A stretch of DNA of 62,000 nucleotides from Mesostigma viride (GCA_009746045.1 RPFO01000164.1:938256-1000255), one strand, 5' to 3'. Numbered from the stretch's first letter, positions 1-11,945 are shown. Notes: generated by a model from the letters alone, not told the origin. A program made the numbers and translations.

Positions 1-370
1 TTTTGGTGCGAGTTGACCAACTTTCCCGTCTTAATCATTCCGGATTGCCTGCAGCTTCATCGCCTCTTGTCCAGTAGACAGCAAGGACCGGGTGTCACGC
101 ATCATAGAAAACGCAAAATGCCCGAAGCAGGTACGGCCCATTACGGTACGAGAATACAAGTTGAAATTTCGATACCACAGGCAACTAGTAAAAAAGCGAA
201 TGCGTGCACCACCCCCAATACGGTACGTGCATTCCCTCTCTTGACAAATACCAGCATCTTTCCATGCCGCCAGAAAACGCAAAACGATATTAACATAGAC
301 CGAATGCAGTTACGGTCGAGAGTAGTGAGGACTGGCAGCTGAAAGTCTAGTTGATGGGCTGAGAATAAGG
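1..370. other. Unassigned sequence at window start
   Basis: No gene, repeat or RNA was recognised here. Short open frames exist on both strands but none has a family motif or coding-like composition. The stretch ends where the CACGTGCACC minisatellite begins. Confidence 0.4.
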
Positions 371-1640
371 AAAAAACATGATTGCGTGCATCACCTACCT
401 ATTACGTCCCTCCCATGGCGAGGACAGCAAAACCACCCACATACCCTTTGTGTCCCTCCCATTGACAAGAGAACAAGCCGGCACATTGCCCCCCCACATG
501 ATGCCTCCCTTGACAAGAATATCGAACGGGCACGTGCACCCACCTACCCTATGTGCACCCCTCCTTTGACAAGGAACAAAGCACGTGCACGTGCCTACCC
601 CACATGCATGCCTCCCTTGACAAGAATCGAACGAGCACGTGCACCCACCCACCCTGTGTGCACCCCTCCTTTGACAAGGAACAAGCACGTGAACTCACCT
701 ACACTACGCGTCCCTCCCTTGACAAGGAATAGGCACGTGCACATGCCTACCCCACATCCATGCCTCCCTGACCAGTAACAAGCACGTGCACCCACCTACC
801 CTACGTGCATCCCTCCTGTGACATGGAACAAGCACGTGCACCCACCAACCCTATGTACGTGCCTCTTGACAAGCAACAAGCACGTGCACCCACCTACCCT
901 AAGTGCCCCCCTCCTTCGACAAGGAACAAGCATGTGCACTCACCTACCGTACGTGAATCCCTCCCTTGGCAAGGACCAAGCACGTGCACCCACCTACCGA
1001 TGTCCGCCCCTCCCTTGATAAGGTACAAGCATGCCCACCCACCTACCCTACCTGCATCCCTCCCTTGACATGGAACAACCATGTGCACATTCCTACTCCA
1101 CATGCCCCCCTCCTTTGACAAGGAACAAGCATGTGCACTCATCTACCGTACGTGCATCCCTCCCTTGACAAGGAACAAGCAAGCCCACCCACCTACCCTA
1201 CCTGCATCCCTCCCTTGACATGAAACAAGCACGTGCACATGCCTACCCCACATGCATGCCTCCCTTGACAAGGAACGAGCACGTGCACCCACCCACCCTG
1301 TGTGCACCCCTCCTTTGACAAGGAACAAGCACATGAACTCACCTACACTACGTGCGTCCCTCCCTTGACAAGGAATAAGCACGTGCACATGCCTACCCCA
1401 CATCCATGCCTCCCCTGACCAGTAACAAGCACGTGCACTCACCTACCCTACGTATGTGCCTCTTGACAAGGACCAAGCTCGTGCACCCACCTACCATACG
1501 TGAATCCCTCCCTTGACAAGGTACACGCATGCCCACCACCTACCCTACGTGGGCCCCTCCCTTGATAAGGTACAAGCATGACCAGCCACCTACCCCGCGA
1601 GCCTCCCTACTTTGACAAGGAACAAGCATGTGGGCCCGCT
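371..1640. repeat. CACGTGCACC minisatellite, left copy
   Basis: Tandem repeat with a unit of roughly 50-60 bp. Each unit combines a CACGTGCACCCACCTACCC-like segment with a CCCTCCCTTGACAAGGAACA-like segment. Units vary in length and sequence. The same repeat occurs in reverse complement at 14441-15435, which makes this the outer part of one arm of a large inverted repeat. The open frames running through it on both strands are periodic and are not genes. Confidence 0.9.
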
Positions 1641-2345
1641 AGCATGGCAGCAAGGAAGACATTACCCTAACATGGCATGGCCAAAGCAAAAGAGACAGAG
1701 AAGTCAATGGAGAGAGAGCTCCTAAGAACTCCTAGTAAAATTGGAAACCATGGAGGGCAAAAAACGTTCAACAACTTACGATGGGCATCGGCACATACAG
1801 AGAAGCCCAGGTGTGCCAGGTGTAAAATAAGCGAGATTGAAGTGTCGCCTACCTCGTGGGAGACTTTTGGTATCTGGTAAACAATGAAAGCGAGTGGAAA
1901 GATGGACAACGTGAAAATAACATACAATCCACTGCAATGCATGCAAAGAGGACAGAATCAGTAATAAAGCGCGCTGCATTCAGGCAGCGCTGAGCAATTG
2001 AACGGTGAACAATTTAATCCGGAACGAATTGTCTACGCGACTCGATGCGACTAAACGTGGCATGCATACGCGGTCGCTGACTGAAGACATTGTGTACCTG
2101 GCTCAGCAAGGTGCGCTTGCAGCCGCTTTCTTAAATATGCCGCAGGCGCACGATGTAACGAATTGAAGTTTGCATGTAGTAACAAAGGCAAGAAAAGCGG
2201 TGTAGCTGGCTACCGACTACGCCATAGTAAGCTGTATCGGAGTTGGCGCTGCCGATGGCTGGAAACGGATGACCGAATCATGCTAAACTGGGGCTCCAAA
2301 AGGGCTTGTCATGCATCCTAGTGCGCCTTTTGCTTTTTTTCTTCA
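1641..2345 (+). repeat. Inverted-repeat arm core, left
   Basis: About 700 bp next to the minisatellite. It matches the reverse complement of 13735-14440 at a moderately diverged level (by eye roughly 75-80%). Shared blocks include the GGGCATCGGCACATA stretch near 1785 and the GCACTAGG/CTTTGGAGCC stretch near 2300 (matching 13775-13805). Together with the minisatellite it forms an arm of an inverted structure of about 15 kb. No convincing coding frame is conserved between the two arms. Confidence 0.7.
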
Positions 2346-2658
2346 AGCATCGTGAGCATGCGGGTTTAGGGGGGCGCTTATTCTTGCACCACTATCAGTC
2401 GGCTGGACTGCAATCGGCATAGCCAGCGCAAGGTGATGCAAGGGCAGGCAAACTTTACCAGCTCGTTCAAGGCTCGTTGATGAAATTCAAACATCTAGGC
2501 GGCGCGTCTGCAACGGCTCATCGCAATTCGAATTCGCAAGCAGAACCCTCGTTACACGTGGCGCATGCAGAGATCTGCTTCGGGCGGCTTGGCGTATCTC
2601 ACTGCGTCGTGACTCGAGTACATAGTCAGCCTAGTTAGTACTCTGGGGGCCTCGAGTT
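2346..2658. other. Unassigned spacer
   Basis: Non-repetitive sequence between the inverted-repeat core and the palindromic tandem repeat. No gene or RNA was recognised. Confidence 0.4.
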
Positions 2659-3237
2659 CGGCAGTCCCCTATTCGGAAATCCCGGATCATATGTACTCCA
2701 CACTATGTACTCTTGGAGTACATAGTGTGCCACCCTATGTACTCTTGGAGTACATAGTGTGGATTACATAGGTAGTCACTCCTTCCTATGTAATACGGGC
2801 GTGTCTCACCGCGTCGGCAGTCCCCTACTCGGAAATCCCGGATCATATGTACTCCACACTATGTACTCTTGGAGTACATAGTGTGCCACCCTATGTACTC
2901 TTGGAGTACATAGTGTGGAGTACATAGTCACTCCTTCCTATGTAATACGGGCGTGTCTCACCGCGTCGGCAGTCCCCTATTCGGAAATCCCGGATCATAT
3001 GTACTCCACACTATGTACTCTTGGAGTACATAGTGTGCCACCCTATGTACTCTTGGAGTACATAGTCACTCCTTCCTATGTAATACGGGCGTGTCTCACC
3101 GCGTCGGCAGTCCCCTATTCGGAAATCCCGGATCATATGTACTCCACACTATGTACTCTTGGAGTACATAGTGTGCCACCCTATGTACTCTTGGAGTACA
3201 TAGTGGAGTACATAGTCACTCCTTCCTATGTAATACC
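2659..3237. repeat. Four-copy ~150 bp tandem repeat built of GGAGTACATAGTGTGG palindromes
   Basis: Units begin with CGGCAGTCCCCTA at 2659, 2815, 2967 and 3115, giving spacings of 156, 152 and 148 bp. Each unit holds several inverted copies of ACTATGTACTC/GAGTACATAGT, so it can fold into nested hairpins, and ends in CTATGTAATACGG. The length differences between units come from loss or gain of one internal GTGTGGAGTACATA-like module. Confidence 0.92.
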
Positions 3238-3240
3238 GGT

Positions 3241-3365
3241 GTAATCATGCGTAATCATGCGTAATCATGCGTAATCATGCGTAATCATGCGTAATCATGC
3301 GTAATCATGCGTAATCATGCGTAATCATCAGAGTAATCATCAGAGTAATCATCAGAGTAATCATC
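3241..3365. repeat. GTAATCATGC decamer array passing into a GTAATCATCAGA 12-mer
   Basis: Eight exact head-to-tail copies of the 10 bp unit are followed by about three and a half copies of a related 12 bp unit. It starts directly after the palindromic tandem repeat, whose last unit ends in TAATACCGGT. Confidence 0.95.
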
Positions 3366-3387
3366 GTCCAGACAAGCTGCACTGCCC

Positions 3388-3852
3388 CTAAGACCCTAAC
3401 TTACACAAGATGGCGATGGTCGTCGCCGGCAGCTCGACAAGTTCAGGGCAGCACGAAATAAGACAGGCAAGCCGACGCTGGCGCTCATCCCAATGAGGCC
3501 ATTCATCCGAAGCAGCCTCCATAACCTGGCCGCTCTTAGGGTGGCGAATCGGGGCGTCGTTGTCGTTGCGGAGCTTCAGCACGCTTGTCACAGCGGCGTC
3601 ATTGTAGGCGAGTAAGGTATCGATGTCTGCCAGGCTCAAACGCTGGCCTGGCATGTAGAATGAGGAAGAAATGGCGTCCGGCAAGGAGGTTTCAGCAGCT
3701 ATCGGAGTTGCTTCCGAAGTTGCTTCCGAAGTCTTGGATCGCTTGTTAGCGGCGTTCTTGGCGACGACAATGTCGTGGGCGATTTTGTTTGCAGCAATCT
3801 GGGCATCAATAGAATCGGCGGCAAGAGCTGAAGACGATGCGGGGACCTCCAT
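3388..3852 (-). CDS. Small hypothetical protein (~154 aa)
   Basis: The family is not recognised. The frame is open from an ATG at 3852 (protein start MEVPASSS) to a stop at 3388. A further in-frame ATG six codons upstream (3870) is possible. I prefer 3852 because the related locus at 18863-18967 shares that start (MEAPTTPA) and the upstream DNA. The N-terminal half is rich in Ala, Ser, Thr and Asp and looks disordered. The C-terminal half has a more ordered composition, with SLADIDTLLAYNDAAVTSVL near residues 75-95 and a WPHWDERQRRLACLISCCPE stretch near 125-145. There is no signal peptide or membrane segment. Its 5' flank (to about 4070) is duplicated near 19 kb, so it may be carried on a repeated element. 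Coding status is inferred from composition and this paralogy. Confidence 0.45.
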   Translation of the reverse strand: MEVPASSSALAADSIDAQIAANKIAHDIVVAKNAANKRSKTSEATSEATPIAAETSLPDAISSSFYMPGQRLSLADIDTLLAYNDAAVTSVLKLRNDNDAPIRHPKSGQVMEAASDEWPHWDERQRRLACLISCCPELVELPATTIAILCKLGS

Positions 3853-4070
3853 AGCTACGTTTAATAGCACCTAGACGAGGGCAGGGGGCGCAGGCACACT
3901 GATCACGTGCGTGGTGCCGCCATAATGTGCAGAAAAATAGCGAGATCTGCTGGGCAGGCCGCTGGCGATAACTTGCGAAATCCTGGGCGATGGCTGCCAA
4001 AAATTAGATCGGCGTGTTCGTCATCAAAAGGCGAGTCTATTGCAATTTACCCGACCAAATTTCATCATGG
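3840..4070 (-). repeat. Duplicated 5' flank of the hypothetical gene (copy 1)
   Basis: About 230 bp that match 18955-19180 in the same orientation. Shared blocks include CCTCCATAGCTACG, GATCTGCTGGGCA (GATATCTGCTGGGCA in the other copy) and CCGACTAAATTTCAT-like ends. It covers the start codon and upstream region of the small gene. Homology stops at the GGGA microsatellite here and at unrelated sequence in the other copy. Confidence 0.75.
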
Positions 4071-4352
4071 AGGGAGGGAGGGAGGGAGGGAGGGAGGAGG
4101 GAGGGAGGGAGGGAGGGAGGGAGGGAGGAGGAGGGAGGGAGGAGGAGGGAGGGAGGGAGGGAGGGAGGGAGGGAGGAGGGAGGGAGGGAGGGAGGGAGGA
4201 GGGAGGGAGGAGGGAGGGAGGGAGGGAGGGAGGGAGGGAGGGAGGGAGGGAGGGAGGGAGGGAGGGAGGAGGGAGGGAGGGATGGATGGATGGATGGATG
4301 GATGGATGGATGTTCTTAATTAATTAATTAATTAATTAATTAATTAATTAAT
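4066..4352. repeat. Compound microsatellite GGGA / GGAT / TTAA
   Basis: An imperfect GGGA tract of about 215 bp with scattered GGA interruptions is followed by a GGAT tract (about 4280-4312) and a pure TTAA tract (about 4316-4352). The three abut without spacer. Long open frames across it are repeat artefacts. Confidence 0.97.
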
Positions 4353-4610
4353 GGTCAAATTAAAGGCAATCATGGTACATGAAGCGAGACAAATCATGCC
4401 TGGACGCATGGCGATGTAAGAGCCCCCCCTCCCCCACGCCAGGAGGAAGGGGTGCGTGACTGAGTAGAGTAGTTAGGATTTTGTATTAGAGAGACAACTT
4501 TGTATATTATCAAGGAGACAACTTTGTATATAAGATTAGAGTGAGATCAGCTAGTCTTCGCGGCTAGTTCTAATGCACCCACCCCCATCAGTCCATGGAA
4601 TACGTGCTCC
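4353..4610. other. Unassigned; contains TATCAAGGAGACAAC motif
   Basis: No gene was recognised. Near 4490-4535 there are two close copies of GAGACAACTTTGTATA, one preceded by TATCAAG. The same motif recurs near 5325, 55630-55670 and 57400. Confidence 0.4.
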
Positions 4611-6385
4611 TGCTCCAGATCCTTAATTAAGGCCAAAATGAGTCCCTTCCAAACAACGTTTGCACTTAGATAGTTAGACGAATTATGCCCGACGAAGCTG
4701 GAACTTAACAGCCACAATGAATTACGGTTGTTCAGACCTTGTACAACGCCTCAGGGCATTTGGAGCCCTGAATGGTAACAAATGCTAACAAGGTAGTGTT
4801 GCTATCAATAATGATTTTAAAAATTAATATGATGTCATTAATTAATTAATTAGTTATCAACATCACTCCGTTGGGAGTAAATGTAGCACATATCCCTGAG
4901 AAGGGGCATATGGCTTTTAATACATTCTAGGCTACTTCATGCAAGGGTGGGAATGTAAGCTACCCCTGCTCTAGGTGCACCAGGGCACCTGCACCACCAT
5001 GTCATATTACAACCAAAACTGGTCGTCATCATGCAAGCATCTGAAGCATGGTCGCAAAACTTCGTGTGCAAAATCTCATGTCATAAGGAGCCCAACATTA
5101 TGACAATTGCCAGGCTTTGTAAAGATTTTTGATTTAACGATGACTACAGCACAAACAGTGAGCGAAACCCTGGTGCATGTGAATGCCTGAGTGGCGACTG
5201 TTCCTAACAGAATGCAAGATGTAAGGTAGACATTGCGAGTATGCCACAAATGTGTGATGTGCAGTGCACATGCATGTGAGCTACCATGGTCCGGATTCTC
5301 CCGATTTCTGGCCTGCGCTGGTTGTCTCCTTGATGTATACCCCATGACACCATACTTCTAAACTACTTAAGAACCTTGGCACATTGCAAAATGGGAAAGA
5401 AAGCTGAACAATACATGCAACATCACTCACTAACACAGCCATGTGATTGCTACCAACACGTACCATGTACATCCTGTGTGAAATTATTGGCAACGACACG
5501 CCAAGCAAACGCCAAGGTATAGTATAACTGCGACAGGCTGGCACATGTCACCTGGCATCCACGTATGCTCACCCCAAGGCATTGGCATATCCCCATGTCT
5601 ATATCCGTTGCCCTTTGTGCGTACCGAGTCACCCATGCAGTCACCCACCCATGCATCCACCTGGCCCACCCACACAAGTACTCATACACTTGCGCACCTG
5701 AGTACCCAGCCACCCACTGGTCCACCCACCCGGTGACCCAGCCAGCCAGCCACGCACCTACTAAACCAACCTATCTAACCACTCGTGCACCCAGGCACCC
5801 AGCCACATACCCACCCACTGGGACATCCACCCACCCAGCTAGCCACATATGCAATCTACCCACCTAGGCAATAAGGAGGCATTCACCCATCCTTTTATCC
5901 AGGCACCCATTACTAAAACCACGCAGCCACCTAACCACCCAGCCAGCTGGCCCCATGTGTGCCCACCAGGCCGCCCACCCCTGACCCACCCACGCCCCTT
6001 CCCACTCGACCACTCTTTCCCCCCATACCCTTATACCCACCGACCTGCACCCACTCACCCTCACACATCCACATCCTCTCAGCCAGTCACCCACCCATCT
6101 CACCCCTAACATGCACAGCCCTCCACCCGCGATAGGTGAGTCGATCCCAACTACAAAACCACCCACCCACCCATATCCGTGCACCCACCCACCCATCTAC
6201 CTTCCCCATCGCTCACCCCACCCACTTCTAATCACAGCTACACATCCACCCGCCACAAACCAACGGTGCAAATCCTCCAGCCCATGCAACAGTTTCACTC
6301 AGGCATCCAACAATGCACCCACCTAGGAGTTCCCAAACCCCGTCGATCCCCCAGCCACCTGGCGATTCACTTATAAGCAACCACC
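4611..6385 (+). repeat. Segmental duplication, copy 1
   Basis: About 1.75 kb related to 8671-10395 in direct orientation. Matching blocks are TTTGGAGCCCT near 4758/8809, GGTGCATGTGAATGCCTGAG near 5171/9150, and CACATGTCACCTGGCATCC near 5543/9457. From about 5540 onward both copies become CCACC-rich imperfect repeats. Relative to copy 2, this copy has an extra ~55 bp ending in GGTTGTCTCCTTGATGTATA (about 5275-5338). No conserved reading frame is apparent. Confidence 0.8.
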
Positions 6386-6424
6386 CTTGCACCCATCCAC
6401 CCACCATAACCACCCACCCACCCG
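5540..6424. repeat. CCACC/CACCCA-rich imperfect simple sequence
   Basis: Low-complexity C/A-rich DNA made of short, degenerate CCACCCAC and CAGCCA words. The open frames here encode only Pro/Thr/His-rich peptides and are discounted. Confidence 0.85.
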
Positions 6425-6592
6425 CCCTCCCTCCCTCCCTCCCTCCCTCCCTCCCTCCCTCCCTCCCTCCCTCCCTCCCTCCCTCCCTCCCTCCCTCCCT
6501 CCCTCCTCCCTCCCTCCCTCCCTCCCTCCCTCCCTCCCTCCCTCCCTCCCTCCCTCCCTCCCTCCCTCCCTCCCTCCCTCCCTCCCTCCCGC
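6425..6592. repeat. CCCT microsatellite
   Basis: A nearly pure CCCT tract of about 165 bp with a single 3-bp slip near 6504. It is the complementary-strand form of the GGGA tract at 4066-4280. Confidence 0.97.
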
Positions 6593-7900
6593 CACCCCAC
6601 CCACCCACCCTCTCCAACTGCATGTGGACTGCCTCTCCCAGCGACTCGGCCAGCCGTTTGAGTGTGTTTGGGACCATATGCTGATGCCCATGGATATTAC
6701 GCGCGCCATCAACCAGGCAACACCAGTGACACTTGAGCTCCTTGTTATCCTTCTCATCGGATGTACTGACGACACCCTGCACAATTACAGCTCACAAGGC
6801 AACTAACATGCTGGAGGAACGCATCCGCCGCAGTGGACGTCAGTAACGGATGTTGCAATGTTGCTGGAGGGAGGTCAATCGACCGCACCCGTACATACAA
6901 GGGGCAATTATTGATGCGTCATACCCAAAACAGGAAGAAAATGTGGCACAACTAACCTTGCCATCAACATGGATGGACGGAGTTGGAGACCAACTGCAGC
7001 GCGGCATTCGCAAGGGCACAGGCTGTGTTGTTCAGCAGGTCCACCGCTGGACTGCCCGATGCCGAGTCCAGGTTCTTCCTTACACAAACTCTCCACAAGC
7101 GTGATTGTCGCGTCCTTGGCTGCCAACTGCGGAAAGGAGGCCAGTGCTCGCTTCAGCAGGAACTCGGCAATTGCAATCACGGTGGGCCCTGGCACGATTT
7201 GCAGGCCTACACATGCTTGCCCCGCATGTGCCTCCCCCACGTGTGCATCCACCGCAGTTGACGTGCTCGCTCGCAGCTCCCACTACCGCTGGCTTCGTTG
7301 CCATGTTCCTCCACCCGTTGCCTCTTGCATCTTAGCTGTTCCTCGCGCTTCTCCGCAGCCTCTCTTTCCCTCTCTTCCTCTCTCTTTTCTGCTGCCGTTC
7401 ATGCCTTGCTCCAGATATAGATGTGGCTGCTTAGGCGTTCAATCTGCATCACAGAATTGGACGATATGCACGTCAAAGGAAAGCCAACCAAGCAGCAACA
7501 TTACCAACAATGTAGCGGGAGGGTCAGTGCAGAGGCCAGCAACATAACTGCCTTAGTCTTGTACTCCTACCATACACATTAGGGAAGACTGCTGGCATGG
7601 CAGCCTGCATCACAGCAATGAATTGCCGCCAACTAAAATAAGAGAGTGACTCACCGCTACTCTTCCCTGAAGCCGACTGGTCACACCTCCATTGTGGCGT
7701 TGTTTTACCACTTTAACGCTCTTCCACAGCGTGCGATTTTGTTGATGCCATTTTCTCAATTCCTGTAGCATATATTTTGCCCCCGCCGCACGCTTCCATG
7801 GGTTGCCATGTACATCATACTTTGCTGATGCTGCAGAGAAGTCAAGCGGTTCTTTGCATTCCCTCACCTGTATTCAACGGCAACGCCAAAACGGAATGCC
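6593..7900 (-). other. Possible decayed coding region, unidentified
   Basis: On the minus strand several open blocks in different frames have protein-like composition. 7867-7610 contains a Lys/Arg/Trp-rich block (KYMLQELRKWHQQNRTLWKS). About 7430-7300 encodes a highly charged Arg/Glu/Lys coiled-coil-like segment. 7252-6908 contains AIAEFLLKRALASFPQLAAK. 6780-6620 contains a Cys/His cluster (LKCHWCCLVDGARNIHGHQH). This could be a broken transposase-like or host gene with introns, but no family is recognised and no splice model was established. Plus-strand frames over the same bases look less protein-like. Confidence 0.25.
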
Positions 7901-7933
7901 AACGAATGCGGAGCGGGGGAACAAGGCATAAAG

Positions 7934-8505
7934 CAACGCATGGTGAACCGGCAGATGCTGAGGCAGACACGACAATGCACTGGGTGCATGGCAACCATGT
8001 GAACACTGATGGTAGCACTCACATGCCTAACAAGCATTTTCTTTGTTTCCCCTGGGTTAGAGTGTAAGGCCTATGCCAACCAAGGTAAACAACAAAACAA
8101 CACATCCTAAACTGCCCTAACTGACATGGGCAACAAACATGGCCAATGGAGGACAAGGAACCAAGTAGGATCATCCAACAGGATCATGGTATTATGGCAG
8201 CTTGCATGCAGTAAATTACATCAAGCATGGTTGGCTCAGCACATTGAAGTATTGTCACATCATTAGAACAAGGGAAAGTCAGAAATCAACGCATGGTGAA
8301 CCGGCAGATGATGAGGCAGACACGACAATGCACTTGGTGCATGGCAACTATGTGAACACTGATGGTAGCATTCACATGCCTAACAAGCATTTTCTCTGTT
8401 TCCCCTGGGTTAGAGTGTAAGGCCTATGCCAACCCAGCTAAACAACAAAACAACACATCCTAAACTGCGCTAACTGACATGGGCAACAAACATGGCCAAT
8501 GGACA
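7934..8505 (+). repeat. Two direct copies of a ~217 bp repeat
   Basis: Copy 1 is at about 7934-8150 and copy 2 at about 8287-8505. Both begin CAACGCATGGTGAACCGGCA, share CACATGCCTAACAAGCATTT, and end near GGCAACAAACATGGCCAATGG. They are about 96% identical by eye. The 136 bp between them is unrelated. Nothing shows a coding role. Confidence 0.9.
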
Positions 8506-8670
8506 CAACACCTTGAAATGGCCTTTTTTTTACATAAATTATGGCCCATGGCAAGTTTATTGTCCGATTGACCTAGGATTGGATCCCACCACTCCCCGGG
8601 ATGTGTCTGGCTAGTGGTGGAGTAGTTGAGTCAAAATGTTAAGTTTACATGGTACTCCCTGCTTAAGTTA
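8506..8670. other. Unassigned spacer
   Basis: Non-repetitive sequence between the 217 bp repeat and the second segmental duplicate. No gene was seen. Confidence 0.35.
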
Positions 8671-10395
8671 ACTCCAGATCCAAGGCCAAAACTGGCCACC
8701 TAAACCACTTGCACTTGCATAGAAACAATAGTTGATCTCAGATTATGCTGTAACTTTGCAGTGGTGATGAATAATAGTTGTTCTGACCTTGTACAAAGTT
8801 CTACGCCATTTGGAGCCCTAGTTGGTGACAAATGCTAGCAAAATTTTGCTAGCATTTGTCATTAATGGCCATTTAAAATCAATATTTAACCCAAATAATG
8901 TCAGAATGCCACCAAAACTTATTGCCATCATGCCAGCACCTGAAGCAAGGTCTCAACAAGTCATGAGCAGAAATTCAGATCATGCAGAGCCCAAAATGGT
9001 GACATTTGCCAGCAATTGTCACCATTTTTTGCTTTTTTACCCACAATTTTAACAACATTACCCACCAAAACATTCTCCAAGCTGGGGCGCATCATTTAAA
9101 TCTTTGCAGGCAACTCAAGAATGACTAGTACAAACAGTGTGCAAAACCTTGGTGCATGTGAATGCCTGAGTGGTGACCATTGCTAGCAGAATCCATCATG
9201 TAAGGTAGGCATTGCCAGTATGCCACAAAGCTGTGATGTGCAGTGCATGTCCATATGTATACCCCATGACACCGTGCCTCTAAACTACTTGGCACATTGC
9301 AAAATGGGAAGGAAAGGTGAATAATACATGCCACATCACTAACACAGCCATTTGAATGCTACCAACACGCACCATGCATGATATACACTGCGTGTACAGT
9401 AATACATGTCGAGAATATGCCGAGCGAGCATATCAAGGTGCAGTGACCCCAACGCTGGCACATGTCACCTGGCATCCACGTATGCTCACATGATATGGCA
9501 TTGGCATATCCCATGTCTCCATCTCTTGCACTTTGTGCGCACCAAGCCACCCATGCAGTCGCCCACCCATGCAGCCACCTGGCCACCCACCCACACAACT
9601 GCTCACACACTCGCGCGCCCGTGCACCCAGACAGCCACCTGTCCTCCCACCCAGTGACCCACCCACCAAGCCAGCCGCGCACGTGCTTACCCAACTTATA
9701 CAACCATGCGTGCACCTAGGCACCCAACCACCTACCAACCCACTTGGACATCCACCCACCCACCAAGGCACCTGCGCAACCCACACACCAACTAGGTAAT
9801 AAGCAGGCATTCCCCCATCCAATGAGCCAACCACCCAACCACCCAACCACCTAAACACCCAGCCAGCTGGCCCCATATGCACCCGTCCGGCCACCCACAG
9901 TTGACCCACCCACGCACCTACCCACTCAACCATTCACTGCCCCCACACCCTTATACCCACTGACCCACCCACTGACCCACCCACACATGCATTTTCTCAG
10001 CCAGCACCCCGGCACCTACCTCACCCCAAACCTGCACAGCCCTTCACCCGTGATAGGTGAGTCGGTCCCAACCATAAACCCATCCACGCATCCATATCTG
10101 TGCGCCCACCCGTCCATCTACCCGTCCCTTCGCCCACCCACCCACATCTAGTCATCTACACATCCACCAGCCACCAGCCACCAATGGCCCACCCACCAAC
10201 CCACACACACACATACATCCCTAACCAACCAACCACCAACACACCACCCTCAAAAACGTGCAGTTGTTTCACTCATGCATCCAACAACCCACCCACTTCA
10301 AAGTCCCCAAAGCCTATCATCACCCAGCCACCTGGGCATCTGCCAATAACCGACCGCCCTTGCACTCATCCACCCACCATGACCAGCCAGCCAGC
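8671..10395 (+). repeat. Segmental duplication, copy 2
   Basis: Direct-orientation relative of 4611-6385. It includes a small perfect palindrome, AATGCTAGCAAAATTTTGCTAGCATT (8831-8856), which replaces the AATGCTAACAAGG of copy 1. The right half (from about 9530) is CCACC-rich and continues as such to about 10760, beyond the end of homology. No gene is supported. Confidence 0.8.
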
Positions 10396-11780
10396 CACCC
10401 ACCCTCTCCAACTGCCTGTGCTCCCACCTACGCAGCCAGCCATTTACCAAAGCATCCACCTATCAGCCACCCACCTGCCATTGAACCCACCCACGCCTAG
10501 GCATCCCTTGAAGCATCTATAGCCCAAGCCTCCCACCCAAGGCTCTCTGGGCAATCAAACAACCAAACAACCAATCACCCAGCTATACAACCACCTAACC
10601 ACCTAACCACTCAACAACACAATCACCGAACCACCTAACTACCCAACACCCAAACCAGCCAGGCATGTGCCCGCCTCGCATGCCCTCACCATTGCAACAC
10701 CCCATACACGCCCCGCTCACCTAGCCAGCCACACACCCAGCCAGTCTCCTGCTCAACTCACGCATGAAGGCAATATCAGCCATGCATGGCCTCACCTTGC
10801 ATCACTTGCATTGCCTGGTTAATTTGCATGAGACAGCTTCCATCTCATTGTCAGCAACTGAAAAGGCTCTTTCTTCACAGTTATGAATAAGCTACAACGT
10901 TGGAAACGTTCTCCCATCCCTCTTTAAAACAGTCTTTAAATCAGAAAGACAAGGGCAAATCTCTGGACAAGGTGGCAATAACCACTGCACCATGCTCTTG
11001 AGAAAGTCTTAACAACCCAGCTTTCTACCCTTTTAGAAGCTGCCTTGCGTTAGCAACGATTCTGGGCCCTCTGGCTCGCTCACCTGGCTTAATCTGCGCT
11101 TCTTTATGGCTGCCGGGATATGCGAAGCTTGGGCCGAGGGTGTCGTGGCGAGGTCGTCTGCCCGACTCATCACTTCTCGAAACCGCACTGCCGACTAATA
11201 AAAACGATGCCCCCCTTTGCCTTTTGTATCTGGCGTCAAAAGAACAATGAACTCGCTTGGAAACACTGTCGCAAAGAGCTTCCTACAGGCATTATAAGCA
11301 ATTTTCGCAGCTTTTACCGCACTTACTGCACATCCGGAAGACCATTAGCGGCCTTCGCGCGGAATCTTGGGCACGCCATATCTTCTGCTGGCTCATTGCC
11401 GCAGGCTGGCAGTATAGGAAGGTCGGGCATAGCCTAAAGAGCTGATTATCTGACGACAAAGATATGCATTGCATGAAGCAAGAAACAGACGGATTTCGCA
11501 CCCCCATATTTATTCACGTCAATGCCGGACAATTAAAAGCGAAACTCAAAAAACGAAAACACTAACGTTTTCGGGAATATTATAACGAACAAGCTGAGCT
11601 GCCAGCTATGTCGCGGTTTACGATCCAGTTAACGATAACGGCTCCGTAACCACCCCAGTGCCTAATATTGGGGCAGCTATGGCGCCGTAACCACTACCTG
11701 ACCCGTCCCGTATACCCCAACGTAACCTGAACCGAAGCCGTTCACGCCCCCGTAAACATAACCGGCCCAGTTACTGGGCC
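10396..11780. other. Unassigned region
   Basis: CCACC-rich DNA fades out near 10760. The remainder is unique sequence with no recognised gene. An open frame at 11120-11437 on the plus strand (with internal Cys, His and Trp) has no recognisable motif and is not called. Confidence 0.3.
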
Positions 11781-11940
11781 GTACCGAATCTCGGGGCCAA
11801 TATTCCGAATGGTACCGTAACCGGTCCGGTAACCCAAACCGCCAACGAATACGGACCCGTAACCTGGCCCGTCGAAGTTACCGGGCAGGTTACGGGGGCG
11901 TCGAAGTTACCGGACAGGTTACGGGGGCTTCAAATTAACT
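11781..11940. repeat. GTAACC/GGTTAC-rich imperfect repeats
   Basis: Many short inverted words such as CCGGTAACC and GGTTACGGG recur, including a near-duplicate CGAAGTTACCGGGCAGGTTA / CGAAGTTACCGGACAGGTTA pair near 11873-11925. It borders the GGGAGA array. Confidence 0.6.
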
Positions 11941-11945
11941 CCTAG

